A DNA stretch of 64,000 bases from positions 2,494,501-2,558,500 of the forward strand of contig NC_011060.1 in the NCBI RefSeq assembly GCF_000020645.1, given 5' to 3'. The DNA comes from Pelodictyon phaeoclathratiforme BU-1 (GTDB lineage: Bacteria > Bacteroidota > Chlorobiia > Chlorobiales > Chlorobiaceae). Shown here piece after piece: positions 52,254 through 61,926 of this stretch. The stretch's first letter is position 1, and every line of letters begins with the position of its first letter. Under the pieces are notes generated by a model that saw nothing but the letters and a program-made list of their open reading frames with translations, was not told where the DNA came from and searched no databases. The position numbers and the translations under genes were made by a program.

Positions 52254-52799
52254 TGGGATGGGGCGGGATGACCCCGCCCCTGCGGGGCACCATTTCACAT
52301 GCCACGCTTTGCGGTTTGCGACGGAACGGGCACGGCATGCCGTGCCCCTACATGCACATCATTTTTTATTGCATTACATATTGGATGGGGCGGGATGACC
52401 CCGCCCCTACGGGGCACCATATCACATGGCACGCTTTGCGGTTTGCGACGGTACGGGCACGGCATGCCGTGCCCCTACACGCACATCATATCTTATTGCA
52501 TTACATATTGGATTGAAACTGGGATGGGGCGGGATGACCCCGCCCCTACGGGCACCATATCACATGCCACGCTTTGCGGTTTGGGACGGAATGGGCACGG
52601 CATGCCGTGCCCCTACATGCACATCATATCTTATTGCATACATATTGTGGGGGGGCGGGATGACCCCGCCCCTACGGGGCACCATATCACATGGCACGCT
52701 TTGCGGATTGCGACGGAATGGGCATGGCATGCCGTGCCCCTACACCCATCACCGCCCCTACACGCATCATATCTTATGGCACGCATGGCGGATGGAAAT
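52254..52799 (+). repeat. Decayed leader-distal end of the array: diverged repeats alternating with palindromes
   Basis: Diverged repeats of about 35 bases stand in register: 52288-52322 (CACCATTTCACATGCCACGC then TTTGCGGTTTGCGAC), about 52357-52386, 52484-52519 (36 bases, ending TTGGATTGAAAC), about 52622-52650 and 52765-52799. The 34-base spacer positions hold two kinds of hairpin by turns: GGGGCGGGATGACCCCGCCC (for example 52259-52278) and GGGCACGGCATGCCGTGCCC (52328-52347, 52455-52474, 52593-52612, and an imperfect one at 52720-52739). The whole forms an approximately 115-140-base compound repeat present about four times. Long frames through this stretch are not genes. Confidence 0.9.
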
Positions 52800-52860
52800 T
52801 CTCCGTACGGACATGGCATGATCGTCAATACCTGTCGAGCCGTCGCGGGAAATTTCGGTT

Positions 52861-54051
52861 CTATAACGAAGGGAAGAGGTTCGGAAACAAGAGTTCAACC
52901 GCATTGAGAGGGAAACGAAGTGAGAGGGCGCCTTTTGGGGTATCTGACCCAAGTATGCCGTTTTCGGTTAATGATGAAAGCAATGCTCGGGCTGTTCTCT
53001 CTTTCAGTCCGGTGATTCGGCTTGCCTCTCCACGGGGAATCTCGCCTTTAAGCAAGATCATTTCAAGAATGGCGAATGCTTCAGGCTTCCATTCCTGCCT
53101 GTCACAATAGTTTTTCAGCCTTTTGGCAAGAGAATCAAGCTCAAAGAGGCTTTCCATAAAGGTTACCTGATCAAGAGAGATCTTCAGGAACCAGGTGATA
53201 AAGGTATTGAGTGCTTTGAGAGAGAGGTTGCCGCGCCCGTCAAGATCGCCCTGGCGAGGCATATCGGCATGATCCATCATGCTCATGTAATCCAGACGGC
53301 TTTCGAACCCCCTTGCAAGACCTCGCGACACCGACCAGAGGCCATGAGCGCCAATACCGGCCTGAAGCGCCATTGCGTGGCTCATGAGACGACTGACACG
53401 ACCATTGCCGTCAGGAAAGGGATGGATATAATTGAACCGATGATGCGCTGCCGCCATAGCCGCCAGGCGCATTCCTTTTCCAAGTGAGCAGAAGTTATAA
53501 CGCTTTTCAAAATATGCCATAAATGAATCAACGGTACTGCTTTCCGGAGGAAGATGCCGACCGACAGAGACGTCATGTATCGGTTCACTTCTGAAGACTC
53601 CCGGAACGATAAGTATTTTGACCTCTTTTCGTTCCAGATAGCGCATTGATTCCGGAAGATCCTTATAAAACTCCCTGTGCAACCAGCGGATAAATTGGCT
53701 TGAAGCTGCGTCTGCAAGTGTTCCGGAGGCATGCATGGCATCAATCTCACGCTGTACACGGATATGGGCAACTGCCTCTATCTGGAGATTTCGTCTCTCG
53801 TTGTTTGTATTGAACTGGTTCTGGAGCGCCTCTTCTATGTCGCGTGGTTTGGTGTTGTGTCCCTCAATAAGATTGGAGTAGTAGCAATTCATGACTCTAA
53901 CCAGATCAGCCAGACTTGCTGCAGTTTCGGGATGAAGGCGGTTCCCTAATTTTTCGGCTGAAGCGGACACTCCGGCAATAAGATCAACAATCGCTGGGTT
54001 CAGCGAGTCCGGAAGGCATGGCTCGATTCGAGGCGGGGTTTCAGTGATCAT
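52861..54051 (-). CDS. Fic-domain protein (probable AMP transferase) with winged-helix tail
   Basis: 396 residues. The Fic core motif HPFPDGNGRVSR is canonical (HxFx(D/E)GNGRxxR), so AMP transfer is expected. An inhibitory helix motif, SNLIEGH (S-x3-E-G), lies before it at about residue 59, marking a class II, self-inhibited Fic. The N-terminal LPDSLNPAIVDLIAGVSASA and C-terminal wHTH (MILLKGEIPRGEASRITGLK then ERTARALLSSLTENGIL) are usual in the free-standing 370-400-residue family. Targets unknown. It stands between two stretches of decayed CRISPR-like repeats, so it may have been inserted there. The gap from its start at 54051 to mnmA contains only the next element. Confidence 0.93.
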   Translation of the reverse strand: MITETPPRIEPCLPDSLNPAIVDLIAGVSASAEKLGNRLHPETAASLADLVRVMNCYYSNLIEGHNTKPRDIEEALQNQFNTNNERRNLQIEAVAHIRVQREIDAMHASGTLADAASSQFIRWLHREFYKDLPESMRYLERKEVKILIVPGVFRSEPIHDVSVGRHLPPESSTVDSFMAYFEKRYNFCSLGKGMRLAAMAAAHHRFNYIHPFPDGNGRVSRLMSHAMALQAGIGAHGLWSVSRGLARGFESRLDYMSMMDHADMPRQGDLDGRGNLSLKALNTFITWFLKISLDQVTFMESLFELDSLAKRLKNYCDRQEWKPEAFAILEMILLKGEIPRGEASRITGLKERTARALLSSLTENGILGSDTPKGALSLRFPLNAVELLFPNLFPSL

Positions 54052-54316
54052 TATTTTGCCGGTTATAAAATAATTTTGTCTCTTTCATTATAATCTTTTA
54101 TAAAGAATAATCTACAGAATTTGCCGATGTTTTTGCCGATGTTTTTTACCATTCTGCACTGCTGAAGCGTAGTCACAGCGGATAATCACGAAAACAAAAC
54201 GTCAGATTATATTGGCACTTTTTTACGTATTCGTTATTACTATTGCTTAATAATCATCGGATAATAATTAATAAATTTGGGCTGCTATGGCGAACAATCC
54301 TTTCTACCTCAGGGTA

Positions 54317-54420
54317 CATCATATCTTATTGCATTACATATTGGATTGAAAACGGGGAGGGGGCGGGATGACCCCGCCCCTACGGGCATCATATCACATG
54401 GCGTGCTTTGCGGTTTGCGA
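54317..54420 (+). repeat. Isolated diverged CRISPR repeat with hairpin and second diverged repeat
   Basis: 54317-54352 is a 36-base repeat of the decayed type (CATCATATCTTATTGCATTA then CATATTGGATTGAAAA). It is followed by the hairpin GGGGCGGGATGACCCCGCCC (from about 54361) and by a second diverged repeat (CATCATATCACATGGCGTGC then TTTGCGGTTTGCGAC, about 54387-54421). The order is the same as at 52254-52519 on the other side of the Fic gene. I see no gene in 54,421-54,669. Confidence 0.85.
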
Positions 54421-54669
54421 CGGGATGGGAAATCATGCGGGGTTCGGGGAGGATGCCATTTGAACGATGGCTGCAATTTCCCTACATTCTGACTGATATT
54501 AATTGAAGGAATGCTCTGTAACCAACTTAAAACAGCTCATCACTCGCCGTCTGGGCTGTTTATCGAAATCGGACAAAGAGGCTGTCGAAGGTGCCATAAA
54601 ACGGTTGCTGGCAGCCGATTGATGACCATATTTCACGGAAATCGCCAGCATTATAAATTCAGGTAATTC

Positions 54670-55755
54670 ATGAGCGTACAGAAAAAAGTGGTTGTCGGGA
54701 TCTCGGGTGGGGTTGATTCTGCCGTTTCGGCATGTCTGCTGGTCGAGCAGGGCTATGCGGTGACGGGGTTGAACATTCGGGTGCTTGACGCGCCTGATGA
54801 GAGCCCTTCGCTGAGGCCTTCGCCGCTGGTGATCAGTGACCATCCTGATTTTCAGATTCCGGTGTTGAGCCTGAACCTGAGCCGGAAGTTCCGCGATGAG
54901 GTTATTGGTTATTTTCATGAGGATTATCTTGGCGGGAGGACGCCCAACCCCTGCATGGTCTGCAACAAGAAGATCAAGTGGTTTGGCCTCTTTGAGGGGC
55001 TGCGGCTGCTTGATGCTGATTTTGTTGCGACGGGCCATTTTGCGGCCACCTCTTTCAGTGAGGGAAGATATCGCCTCTATAAAGGGGCAGATCCGGAAAA
55101 GGATCAGAGTTATTTTCTCTGGATGCTTTCGCAGGGTGACCTGGCCAGAACCCTTTTTCCGCTTGGAGAGTTGACCAAACCGGAGGTGCGTGCGCTGGCC
55201 CGCTCTTTTGGGGTTAGGGCGGCTGAAAAGAGGGAGAGTCAGGAGATCTGTTTTGTGCCGCAGGATGATTATTGCGGCTACCTTGCCAGCGCTATCCCCG
55301 GCCTGGCCGAACGGGTGGCGGATGGCGATATTGTGGATGAGTCGGGCCGGGTTATTGGTAAGCACCGGGGATATCCCTTCTATACTATTGGCCAGCGCCG
55401 GGGGCTTGGTGTTTCGGCCAAAGAGCCGCTCTATGTGACGGCGCTCGACACGGAGCAGAACCGGATTGAGGTTGGAAAAAAGTCTTCGCTGGAGTGCAGC
55501 TCGCTTGTTGCGTCCGGGATAAACTTGATCGGTATGGAGAGGCCCAACATCCCGATTGAGGCTTATGGAAAAATCCGTTATCGTGACCGGGAGACTCCCT
55601 GCACGCTTGAGCCGTTCGGTGAAAACTCGGCAACGGTTTCGTTCAGCACACCAAAAAGCGCCGTGGCGAAGGGGCAGGCGGCAGTTTTTTACCGCGATCG
55701 TGAAGTGCTCGGCGGCGGCTTTATTACGCAGGTCATGCAGGAATCACATCAGTAA
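54670..55755 (+). CDS. mnmA: tRNA 2-thiouridylase MnmA
   Basis: 361 residues. It puts sulfur on U34 of Lys, Glu and Gln tRNAs. The PP-loop VVGISGGVDSAVSACLL is near the N-terminus. Catalytic Cys pair: NPCMVCNKKIKWF (first Cys) and SQEICFVPQDDY (second). Other blocks are GHFAATS, KDQSYFLWML and YTIGQRRGLGV. Length and order are normal for the family. Confidence 0.95.
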   Translation: MSVQKKVVVGISGGVDSAVSACLLVEQGYAVTGLNIRVLDAPDESPSLRPSPLVISDHPDFQIPVLSLNLSRKFRDEVIGYFHEDYLGGRTPNPCMVCNKKIKWFGLFEGLRLLDADFVATGHFAATSFSEGRYRLYKGADPEKDQSYFLWMLSQGDLARTLFPLGELTKPEVRALARSFGVRAAEKRESQEICFVPQDDYCGYLASAIPGLAERVADGDIVDESGRVIGKHRGYPFYTIGQRRGLGVSAKEPLYVTALDTEQNRIEVGKKSSLECSSLVASGINLIGMERPNIPIEAYGKIRYRDRETPCTLEPFGENSATVSFSTPKSAVAKGQAAVFYRDREVLGGGFITQVMQESHQ

Positions 55756-55770
55756 CCATATTGTACTATC

Positions 55771-56448
55771 ATGCTTCAACGACACCACCTTTCGCTTACC
55801 TATCTGGATCTTCCACCGGCAAGGCCGGAAGATGCCCCGCTTATGATTATGCTGCATGGTTATGGCAGCAATGAAAGGGATCTGATTCAGCTTGCTCCTT
55901 CGCTGAGGCCGGAGTTCCGTTATGTCAGTGCACGGGCGCCGCAGAAGATGGATTTTGGCATGTTCGGCTGGTTCCCGATCGAGTTTACCCCGACGGGTAT
56001 CAGTGTGGATTATGTGGCGGCTCAACAGGCTCTTGATCAGTTTATCACCTTCATTGTTGAAATTATTGCCGAGTACCGACCTGCCGGGAACAAGGTTTTT
56101 TTGATGGGGTTCAGCCAGGGATCGGTGATGAGCTATTTGACGGCTTTTCATGCTCCGGAGCTGTTGCATGGCGTTATTGCCTGTTCAGGGCAGTTGCCTG
56201 AAAAAACGGTGCCGCATGAGAGCCTGAAGCCTGCGTTGCGCAAACTCCCCTTTCTGGTGATGCATGGCATCTATGATGATGTGCTGCCGATTGCCAAGGG
56301 GCGGGCTGCACATGCGTGGCTGCAGGAGCATATTGAGGATTTAACGTATCGTGAGTACCCGATTGCTCACCAGATTGCCGACAGTGGCATTGAGCTGATC
56401 TGCTCCTGGCTTGAAAAGAGAGTGCCGGAAGCTTCGGAAAAAGAGTAA
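55771..56448 (+). CDS. Alpha/beta-hydrolase, carboxylesterase/phospholipase (YpfH/LysoPL-like)
   Basis: 225 residues. The Ser nucleophile lies in MGFSQGSVMSYL (about 114). The oxyanion region LMIMLHGYGSNERDL, the GIYDDVLPI stretch with the acid, and YPIAHQIAD with the His complete the triad. It is like small cytoplasmic carboxylesterases of the phospholipase/carboxylesterase family. Substrate unknown. It begins 15 bases after mnmA and may share its transcript. Confidence 0.88.
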   Translation: MLQRHHLSLTYLDLPPARPEDAPLMIMLHGYGSNERDLIQLAPSLRPEFRYVSARAPQKMDFGMFGWFPIEFTPTGISVDYVAAQQALDQFITFIVEIIAEYRPAGNKVFLMGFSQGSVMSYLTAFHAPELLHGVIACSGQLPEKTVPHESLKPALRKLPFLVMHGIYDDVLPIAKGRAAHAWLQEHIEDLTYREYPIAHQIADSGIELICSWLEKRVPEASEKE

Positions 56449-56526
56449 TCACCCGGGCTTTTGCCGTATATTCTTTTTTTTTAACCACCGCCCTGCTTTA
56501 ACGAAGTTCAGACGAATAAAAAACGA

Positions 56527-59500
56527 ATGAAGGACACACTACTCAACAGCCTCGAAGAGCGCATTCTTGTGCTCGACGGTGCGATGGGCACCATGATTCA
56601 GCGCCATAAGCTGAAGGAGGCTGATTACCGGGGTACCCGGTTTGCCAACCACTCGCATCCGCTTATCGGGAACAATGATATTCTGGTGCTGACCCGCCCG
56701 GATATCATCTATGCGCTCCACTGCGATTTTCTTGAAGCGGGTTCTGATATTATCGAAACCAATACCTTCAATGCCAACCCGATCTCACAGGCGGACTATA
56801 GCGCCTCTGATCTGGTGAAGGAGCTGAATGTTGAGGCTGCCCGACTTGCAAGGAGGGCGGCGGATGAGTATACGGCCCGCAACCCTGATAAACCGCGTTT
56901 TGTTGCCGGTTCAATCGGCCCGACCAACAAGACGCTTTCGCTCTCTCCGGATGTGAATAATCCCGGCTTCCGGGCCGTCACCTTCCAGGAGGTTGTTGAT
57001 AACTACACTCTGCAGCTTGAGGGGCTTATGGAGGGTGGCGTTGACCTGCTGCTGGTTGAAACGGTCTTCGATACCCTGAACTGCAAGGCTGCGCTCTTTT
57101 CGATTGAGGAGTTTTTCAACCGTACCGGTGTGCGCATACCGGTCATGGTATCGGGAACGGTTGTGGACGCCAGTGGCCGCACCCTCTCCGGCCAGACTAC
57201 GGAGGCTTTCTGGATCTCTATCGCCCACATGCCTGACCTGCTCTCTATCGGGCTCAATTGTGCGCTTGGTTCGAAACAGATGCGCCCCTTCATTGAGGCG
57301 CTTGCCGGAATTGCCGAGAGCTATGTGAGCGTCTATCCCAATGCCGGCCTGCCGAACGAGTTTGGGGAGTATGATGACTCTCCGGAATATATGGCCGGGC
57401 AGATTGCCGGTTTTGCCACCTCCGGCTTTGTCAATATTGTTGGCGGCTGCTGTGGAACAACTCCGCAGCATATCAAGGCTATTGCCGAGGCGGTCGAAAA
57501 GCTGCAACCGCGCAGGCGTCCGGTTAAAAAGCATGAGCTGCAGCTCTCCGGACTTGAGCCGCTCTTTGTTAACCGCACAACGGGCTTCATCAATGTCGGT
57601 GAACGCACCAATGTGACTGGATCGAAAAAATTTTCCCGCCTTATCAAGGAGAGCAAGTATGATGAAGCGCTCTCGATTGCCCGCCAGCAGGTGGAGAGTG
57701 GCGCCCAGGTTATTGATGTCAATGTGGATGAGGGGATGCTCGACTCCGAGGTTGTGATGAGGGAGTTTCTCAACCTGATCGGTTCTGAGCCGGAAATTTC
57801 ACGCGTGCCGGTGATGATCGACAGTTCGAAATGGTCAGTTATCGAGAGTGGTCTGCGCTGCGTTCAGGGAAAGAGCATTGTGAACTCCATCAGCCTCAAG
57901 GAGGGTGAAGCTCTCTTTATCGAGAGGGCCCGCAAGGTGTTGCAGTATGGCGCCGCCACGGTGGTGATGGCCTTCGACGAGGAGGGACAGGCGGACAGTT
58001 ATCAGCGTCGCATCGAGATCTGCAAACGCGCCTACGATATCCTGACCCAGCAGGTCGGCTTCCCTCCCGAGGATATTATTTTCGATCCCAACGTGCTGAC
58101 GGTGGCTACGGGTATTGACGAGCACAATAATTACGCAGTTGATTTTATCGAGACGGTACGATGGATCAAGGAGAATCTGCCCCATGCGAAGGTTTCGGGT
58201 GGTATCAGCAATGTCTCCTTCTCCTTCCGGGGCAATGAAACCGTACGGGAGGCGATGCACGCCGCATTCCTCTACCATGCTATTCAGGCGGGGCTCGACA
58301 TGGGGATCGTCAACGCCGGCCAGCTTGCCATCTATGAGGATATTGAGCCTGAGCTGCTGCTTCGGGTTGAGGATGTGCTGCTGAACCGCCGGGCGGATGC
58401 TACGGAACGGCTTGTCAGCTTTGCTGAAACCATTCAGAGTGGCGGTGAAAAAATCGAGGCAAAGGCGGCTGAATGGCGGAGCCTGCCGGTTGAAGAGCGG
58501 CTGCGCCATGCATTGATCAAGGGAATTGTTGAGCATATTGAAGAGGATACCGAAGAGGCCCGCCAGCTCTACCCGAGTCCGCTCCAGGTGATTGAGGGGC
58601 CGCTGATGAACGGGATGAACGCCATCGGCGACCTTTTTGCCGAGGGGAAGATGTTTCTGCCGCAGGTGGTCAAGAGCGCCCGCGTCATGAAGCGTTCGGT
58701 TGCCGTGCTTCTGCCCTACATTGCAGCGGAGAAGGCGCTGAACAAGGATACCCGTGCGGCGGCCAAGGTGCTGCTTGCAACGGTGAAGGGTGACGTGCAT
58801 GATATCGGCAAGAATATTGTGGCTGTTGTGCTCGCCTGCAATAATTATGATGTTGTCGATATCGGCGTCATGATGCCGTGCGACAAGATTCTTGAAGCGG
58901 TGGAGCGTGAAAAGGCTGATCTGCTTGGTTTGAGCGGCCTCATCACCCCTTCGCTGGATGAGATGGTGCATGTTGCCAGCGAGATGGAGCGGCTTGGCAT
59001 GACAATCCCGCTCCTTATCGGTGGCGCCACCACATCGAGGATGCATACGGCCGTGAAAATTGCTCCGGTCTATTCGGGCGCGGTTGTTCAGGTGCTCGAT
59101 GCTTCCCGGAGTGTTCCGGTAGTCAACAGTCTGCTCAATCCGGCGCTCAGCCCCGACTACATTGCCGGGCTCAAGGCGGAGCAGGCCGGACTGCGGGAGA
59201 GCCATGCGTCACGCGCTGCCGGTAAAAAATATCTCACGCTTCAGGAGGCACGCAACAACCGCCTGGCACTTCAGGGCAGCATCTGCAAGCCGCTGCAACC
59301 GGGAATTACCCTGTTTGAACATGTTACCGCAGGAGAGCTTCGCCCCTATATCGACTGGACTCCCTTTTTCATGACCTGGGAGCTGCATGGCCGCTACCCG
59401 CAGATTCTTGACGACCCAAAGTACGGCAGCGAAGCAAAAAAGCTCTTTGATGACGCCAACAGCCTGCTCGACCGGATTGAACAGGAGCAACTGCTTGGCC

Positions 59501-60249
59501 TGAAAGGTGTTGCCGGACTCTTCCCTGCCAACAGCTCGGGGGATGATATTGAGGTCTACTCAGACGAGAGCCGCACCAGCCTGCTTGCGATACTGCACAC
59601 GCTCCGCCAGCAGCAGGAGAAGGGTGAGCCGAATCTGGCGCTGGCGGACTTTATCGCCCCTGTTGGCTCGGGACTGGAAGATTACATCGGGGCGTTTGCC
59701 GTCACTGCCGGGCTCGGTATTGAAAAGGGACTCAGGGAGTTCAGCGATCAGCAGGACGACTACCACCGCATCATGATGCAGGCGCTTGCCGACCGTCTGG
59801 CTGAGGCCTTTGCGGAGATGCTGCACGAGCGTGTTCGCCGTGAGCTTTGGGGCTATGAGTGCGCTGAAAAGAGAGATGGCGACAAAGGATGTGCCTGTCA
59901 TCCCGCCCCCCAGTGCCAGCCACACCCGATCCATGAGCTGCTTGCCGAGAAGTACCAGGGCATCCGCCCCGCTCCGGGCTATCCTGCCTGCCCGGATCAC
60001 ACGGAGAAGGCGGAGCTGTTCACCCTGTTGAATGCCGAAACCAATACAGGCATCACGCTCACGGAAACCTTCGCCATGAAACCGGCAGCTTCGGTCTGCG
60101 GCCTCTACTTTGCCCACCCGCAGGCAAAGTATTTCATGCTCGGGAAAATCGGGCGGGATCAGGTTGAGGAGTACGCGGAGCGCAAGGGAATGAGCATCAA
60201 GGAAACGGAAAAGTGGCTTGCCCCTGCCTTGAATTACGATCCGGAATAA
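56527..60249 (+). CDS. metH: Cobalamin-dependent methionine synthase
   Basis: 1240 residues, full length. The order is: homocysteine domain (1-325, GAMGTMIQRH, GLNCALG, and the zinc Cys pair in GGCCGTTPQH), methyl-tetrahydrofolate domain (about 350-620, NVGERTNVTGSKKFSRLI), helical cap (about 640-730), cobalamin-binding Rossmann domain (DVHDIGKNIV, axial His 758), and AdoMet activation domain (about 890-1225, RPAPGYPACPDH). It regenerates methionine using methylcobalamin and is reactivated by AdoMet. No cobalamin riboswitch is visible in the 78 bases upstream. Confidence 0.97.
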   Translation: MKDTLLNSLEERILVLDGAMGTMIQRHKLKEADYRGTRFANHSHPLIGNNDILVLTRPDIIYALHCDFLEAGSDIIETNTFNANPISQADYSASDLVKELNVEAARLARRAADEYTARNPDKPRFVAGSIGPTNKTLSLSPDVNNPGFRAVTFQEVVDNYTLQLEGLMEGGVDLLLVETVFDTLNCKAALFSIEEFFNRTGVRIPVMVSGTVVDASGRTLSGQTTEAFWISIAHMPDLLSIGLNCALGSKQMRPFIEALAGIAESYVSVYPNAGLPNEFGEYDDSPEYMAGQIAGFATSGFVNIVGGCCGTTPQHIKAIAEAVEKLQPRRRPVKKHELQLSGLEPLFVNRTTGFINVGERTNVTGSKKFSRLIKESKYDEALSIARQQVESGAQVIDVNVDEGMLDSEVVMREFLNLIGSEPEISRVPVMIDSSKWSVIESGLRCVQGKSIVNSISLKEGEALFIERARKVLQYGAATVVMAFDEEGQADSYQRRIEICKRAYDILTQQVGFPPEDIIFDPNVLTVATGIDEHNNYAVDFIETVRWIKENLPHAKVSGGISNVSFSFRGNETVREAMHAAFLYHAIQAGLDMGIVNAGQLAIYEDIEPELLLRVEDVLLNRRADATERLVSFAETIQSGGEKIEAKAAEWRSLPVEERLRHALIKGIVEHIEEDTEEARQLYPSPLQVIEGPLMNGMNAIGDLFAEGKMFLPQVVKSARVMKRSVAVLLPYIAAEKALNKDTRAAAKVLLATVKGDVHDIGKNIVAVVLACNNYDVVDIGVMMPCDKILEAVEREKADLLGLSGLITPSLDEMVHVASEMERLGMTIPLLIGGATTSRMHTAVKIAPVYSGAVVQVLDASRSVPVVNSLLNPALSPDYIAGLKAEQAGLRESHASRAAGKKYLTLQEARNNRLALQGSICKPLQPGITLFEHVTAGELRPYIDWTPFFMTWELHGRYPQILDDPKYGSEAKKLFDDANSLLDRIEQEQLLGLKGVAGLFPANSSGDDIEVYSDESRTSLLAILHTLRQQQEKGEPNLALADFIAPVGSGLEDYIGAFAVTAGLGIEKGLREFSDQQDDYHRIMMQALADRLAEAFAEMLHERVRRELWGYECAEKRDGDKGCACHPAPQCQPHPIHELLAEKYQGIRPAPGYPACPDHTEKAELFTLLNAETNTGITLTETFAMKPAASVCGLYFAHPQAKYFMLGKIGRDQVEEYAERKGMSIKETEKWLAPALNYDPE

Positions 60250-60268
60250 AAATCCGGAACTCACCATC

Positions 60269-60317
60269 CTCAACACCTGCAGCAGTTCTACCATGCATCA
60301 TTGCTGCGGGTGTTGAG
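60269..60317. terminator. Strong hairpin after metH
   Basis: CTCAACACCTGCAGCA (60269-60284) pairs with TGCTGCGGGTGTTGAG (60302-60317), 16 positions with one G-U pair, around a 17-base loop. It lies 20 bases after the metH stop. There is no T run, so it may be a processing or stabilising structure instead of an intrinsic terminator. Confidence 0.6.
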
Positions 60318-60391
60318 TGACTGAGCTCACAATCTCTCAAGAGGCAGCATCCGTTCCATCCAGCGCCAACAGATATCCACGCCCGTACTCT

Positions 60392-60934
60392 CTACCACTT
60401 CATCATGGGCAACGGGCTGAGCGGATGGGTTTTGAGCCTTGCGAGGGTAAGTCGGCCAAGCATTGCATGGAATCCTGCGTTGGGATAGGCGTCAAGCACA
60501 TCCGAAACAAAATCATCCGGCAGACGGAACCGGAGCAGTCCGCCCGAAACATCGATCCAGTCGGCTTTTCTGAAGGGTTCTACCAGCCATGAAGGATTTG
60601 CCTGATAGCGGGTAATCTTGTGATGCTCTCCGATCATGGCCTCTATTTCTTTGCACCATGACGCTTTAAAATTCTTTTCAAGATAACTCAGTGCCAGCAG
60701 TTGCGAGGGACGCAGGTAGTCGAAGCTCTTCTCTGTCCATATCCCGAGATCATGAAAAAGAGCGGCAATGGCAATTTTATCTTCAGCAGCCTTGCTTTCG
60801 CCAGCAGCAAGGGCTGAGCAAAAATTGAAGAGGCGCATACAGTGGTTGCGATAGGCGTCATAATCGGCACCAAGCACGGGGCGGTAAGCTGGAAGCAATT
60901 CGTCAATCAGGGGAGATTCATGGACAACATTCAT
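60392..60934 (-). CDS. HD-domain phosphohydrolase-like protein
   Basis: 180 residues. Metal-binding residues of a HD fold can be seen: the first His in YRNHCMRLFNFC (about 31), the HD pair in ALFHDLGIW (about 60) and the later GEHHKITRY (about 103). A catalytic role in nucleotide or other phosphoester hydrolysis is possible. No substrate is indicated. It converges with metH and has no near neighbour on its own strand. Confidence 0.8.
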   Translation of the reverse strand: MNVVHESPLIDELLPAYRPVLGADYDAYRNHCMRLFNFCSALAAGESKAAEDKIAIAALFHDLGIWTEKSFDYLRPSQLLALSYLEKNFKASWCKEIEAMIGEHHKITRYQANPSWLVEPFRKADWIDVSGGLLRFRLPDDFVSDVLDAYPNAGFHAMLGRLTLARLKTHPLSPLPMMKW

Positions 60935-61091
60935 TTGGTATGGGGTTCAACTGTATTTACAAACGCTCTGAACCGTTTCCCACCCCTTTCATGGGGATGA
61001 AACGGTTGATTACGGACTTCATCTGACCCGCAACATAGAACATAAGAGTGGAAAGCATGAGAACTATTTTTACTCCGTAAGGGAGAGGGAT

Positions 61092-61123
61092 AAAAAAAGG
61101 CCCCGCATTGATACGGAGCCTTT
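61092..61123 (-). terminator. Rho-independent terminator of the beta-barrel gene
   Basis: On the minus strand the arms AAAGGCTCCG and CGGGGCCTTT (one mismatch) surround an 8-base loop and are followed by a run of T. It lies 57 bases after the end of the outer membrane protein gene. Confidence 0.8.
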
Positions 61124-61179
61124 CTGCCGACAACGGGGTTAACAAAAGAGCCCGTCAGCACAAGGAGAAGCGCTACAGC

Positions 61180-61752
61180 TCAGAAATAGTAGTGTGCGCC
61201 GAAAGCTACCGTTGTTCCATCAAGGTTGATATCAAGATCGTTACTGCCCAGATCAGAATTGACATGATGCCACTTGTAACCGACTTCGAAATTCACGCCA
61301 AGCTCAGGAAACTCGGTGAAATTAAACTCGGCGCCAAAAAGCGGCTCAGCAGTCCAGACTGAGGTATCAGGAAGAGACATGCTGCTGCCAATGTTTCCAT
61401 CAATACTGCCAAGCCCTCCCTCAACACCGACGTAAAAACGGCTGTTGGTTTTTACAACCGGAGCATAGAGGATCTTTGCGGTGCCGAGCAGCAAATCACC
61501 CTTGCCCAACTCACTGCTGCCCATCTCGACACTGGCTCTGCCATAGAACAGATTTAATTCTCCGGCAACATTGTTATCAAACCAATAACGACCACTCACA
61601 CCCTGAAGAAAACTGCCTGCAACAACACCCTGGTAACCAAGACCGAATTTTCCGCAATTTGGTGCCTCCGGCTGAGAAGTGGCTGCTGATACTGTGCCTG
61701 CACCAAACACGAGAGCAAGAGCTGCTGCTGCGATTGCTTTTCTGATTTTCAT
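61180..61752 (-). CDS. Outer membrane beta-barrel protein
   Basis: 190 residues with a classical signal peptide (about 1-23, ending VSA). The mature part has about eight alternating beta-strands (RYWFDNNVAGELNLFYG, NSRFYVGVEGGLG, GVNFEVGYKW and the last GTTVAFGAHYYF) and ends in Phe, the signal for the BAM complex. So a small porin-like or OmpW/OmpX-size barrel is likely. No family name is claimed. Its ATG is preceded by GGAGAACC. Confidence 0.8.
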   Translation of the reverse strand: MKIRKAIAAAALALVFGAGTVSAATSQPEAPNCGKFGLGYQGVVAGSFLQGVSGRYWFDNNVAGELNLFYGRASVEMGSSELGKGDLLLGTAKILYAPVVKTNSRFYVGVEGGLGSIDGNIGSSMSLPDTSVWTAEPLFGAEFNFTEFPELGVNFEVGYKWHHVNSDLGSNDLDINLDGTTVAFGAHYYF

Positions 61753-61926
61753 AATGGTTCTCCGTTTTTTTTCTTTGTAGATAAAAGTGCCTTAATCCAG
61801 CCGGGCGCCTCCTGCTCCGGCTGAATAACTCATGTTTATTCACACTGAAAATATACGATTCCTATTTATTATTCAAAAAGAACACGTTAAAATAGCACGT
61901 AGAAACACATAGCAATACACGTTTTC

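Noticed and set aside
52247..52907. Plus-strand frames of 89-202 codons through the hybrid repeats
   Set aside because: They translate the palindromes and diverged CRISPR repeats (recurring HGMPCPY/GTACRAPT strings), which is an artefact of the repeats.
54499..55365. 288-codon minus-strand frame
   Set aside because: Antisense to mnmA; no family motifs.
56449..56526. Cobalamin or SAM riboswitch upstream of metH
   Set aside because: The gap is only 78 bases and lacks the conserved boxes.
57835..59205. 456-codon minus-strand frame
   Set aside because: It lies entirely antisense to metH, whose domains and motifs are unmistakable; its composition is that of a shadow frame.
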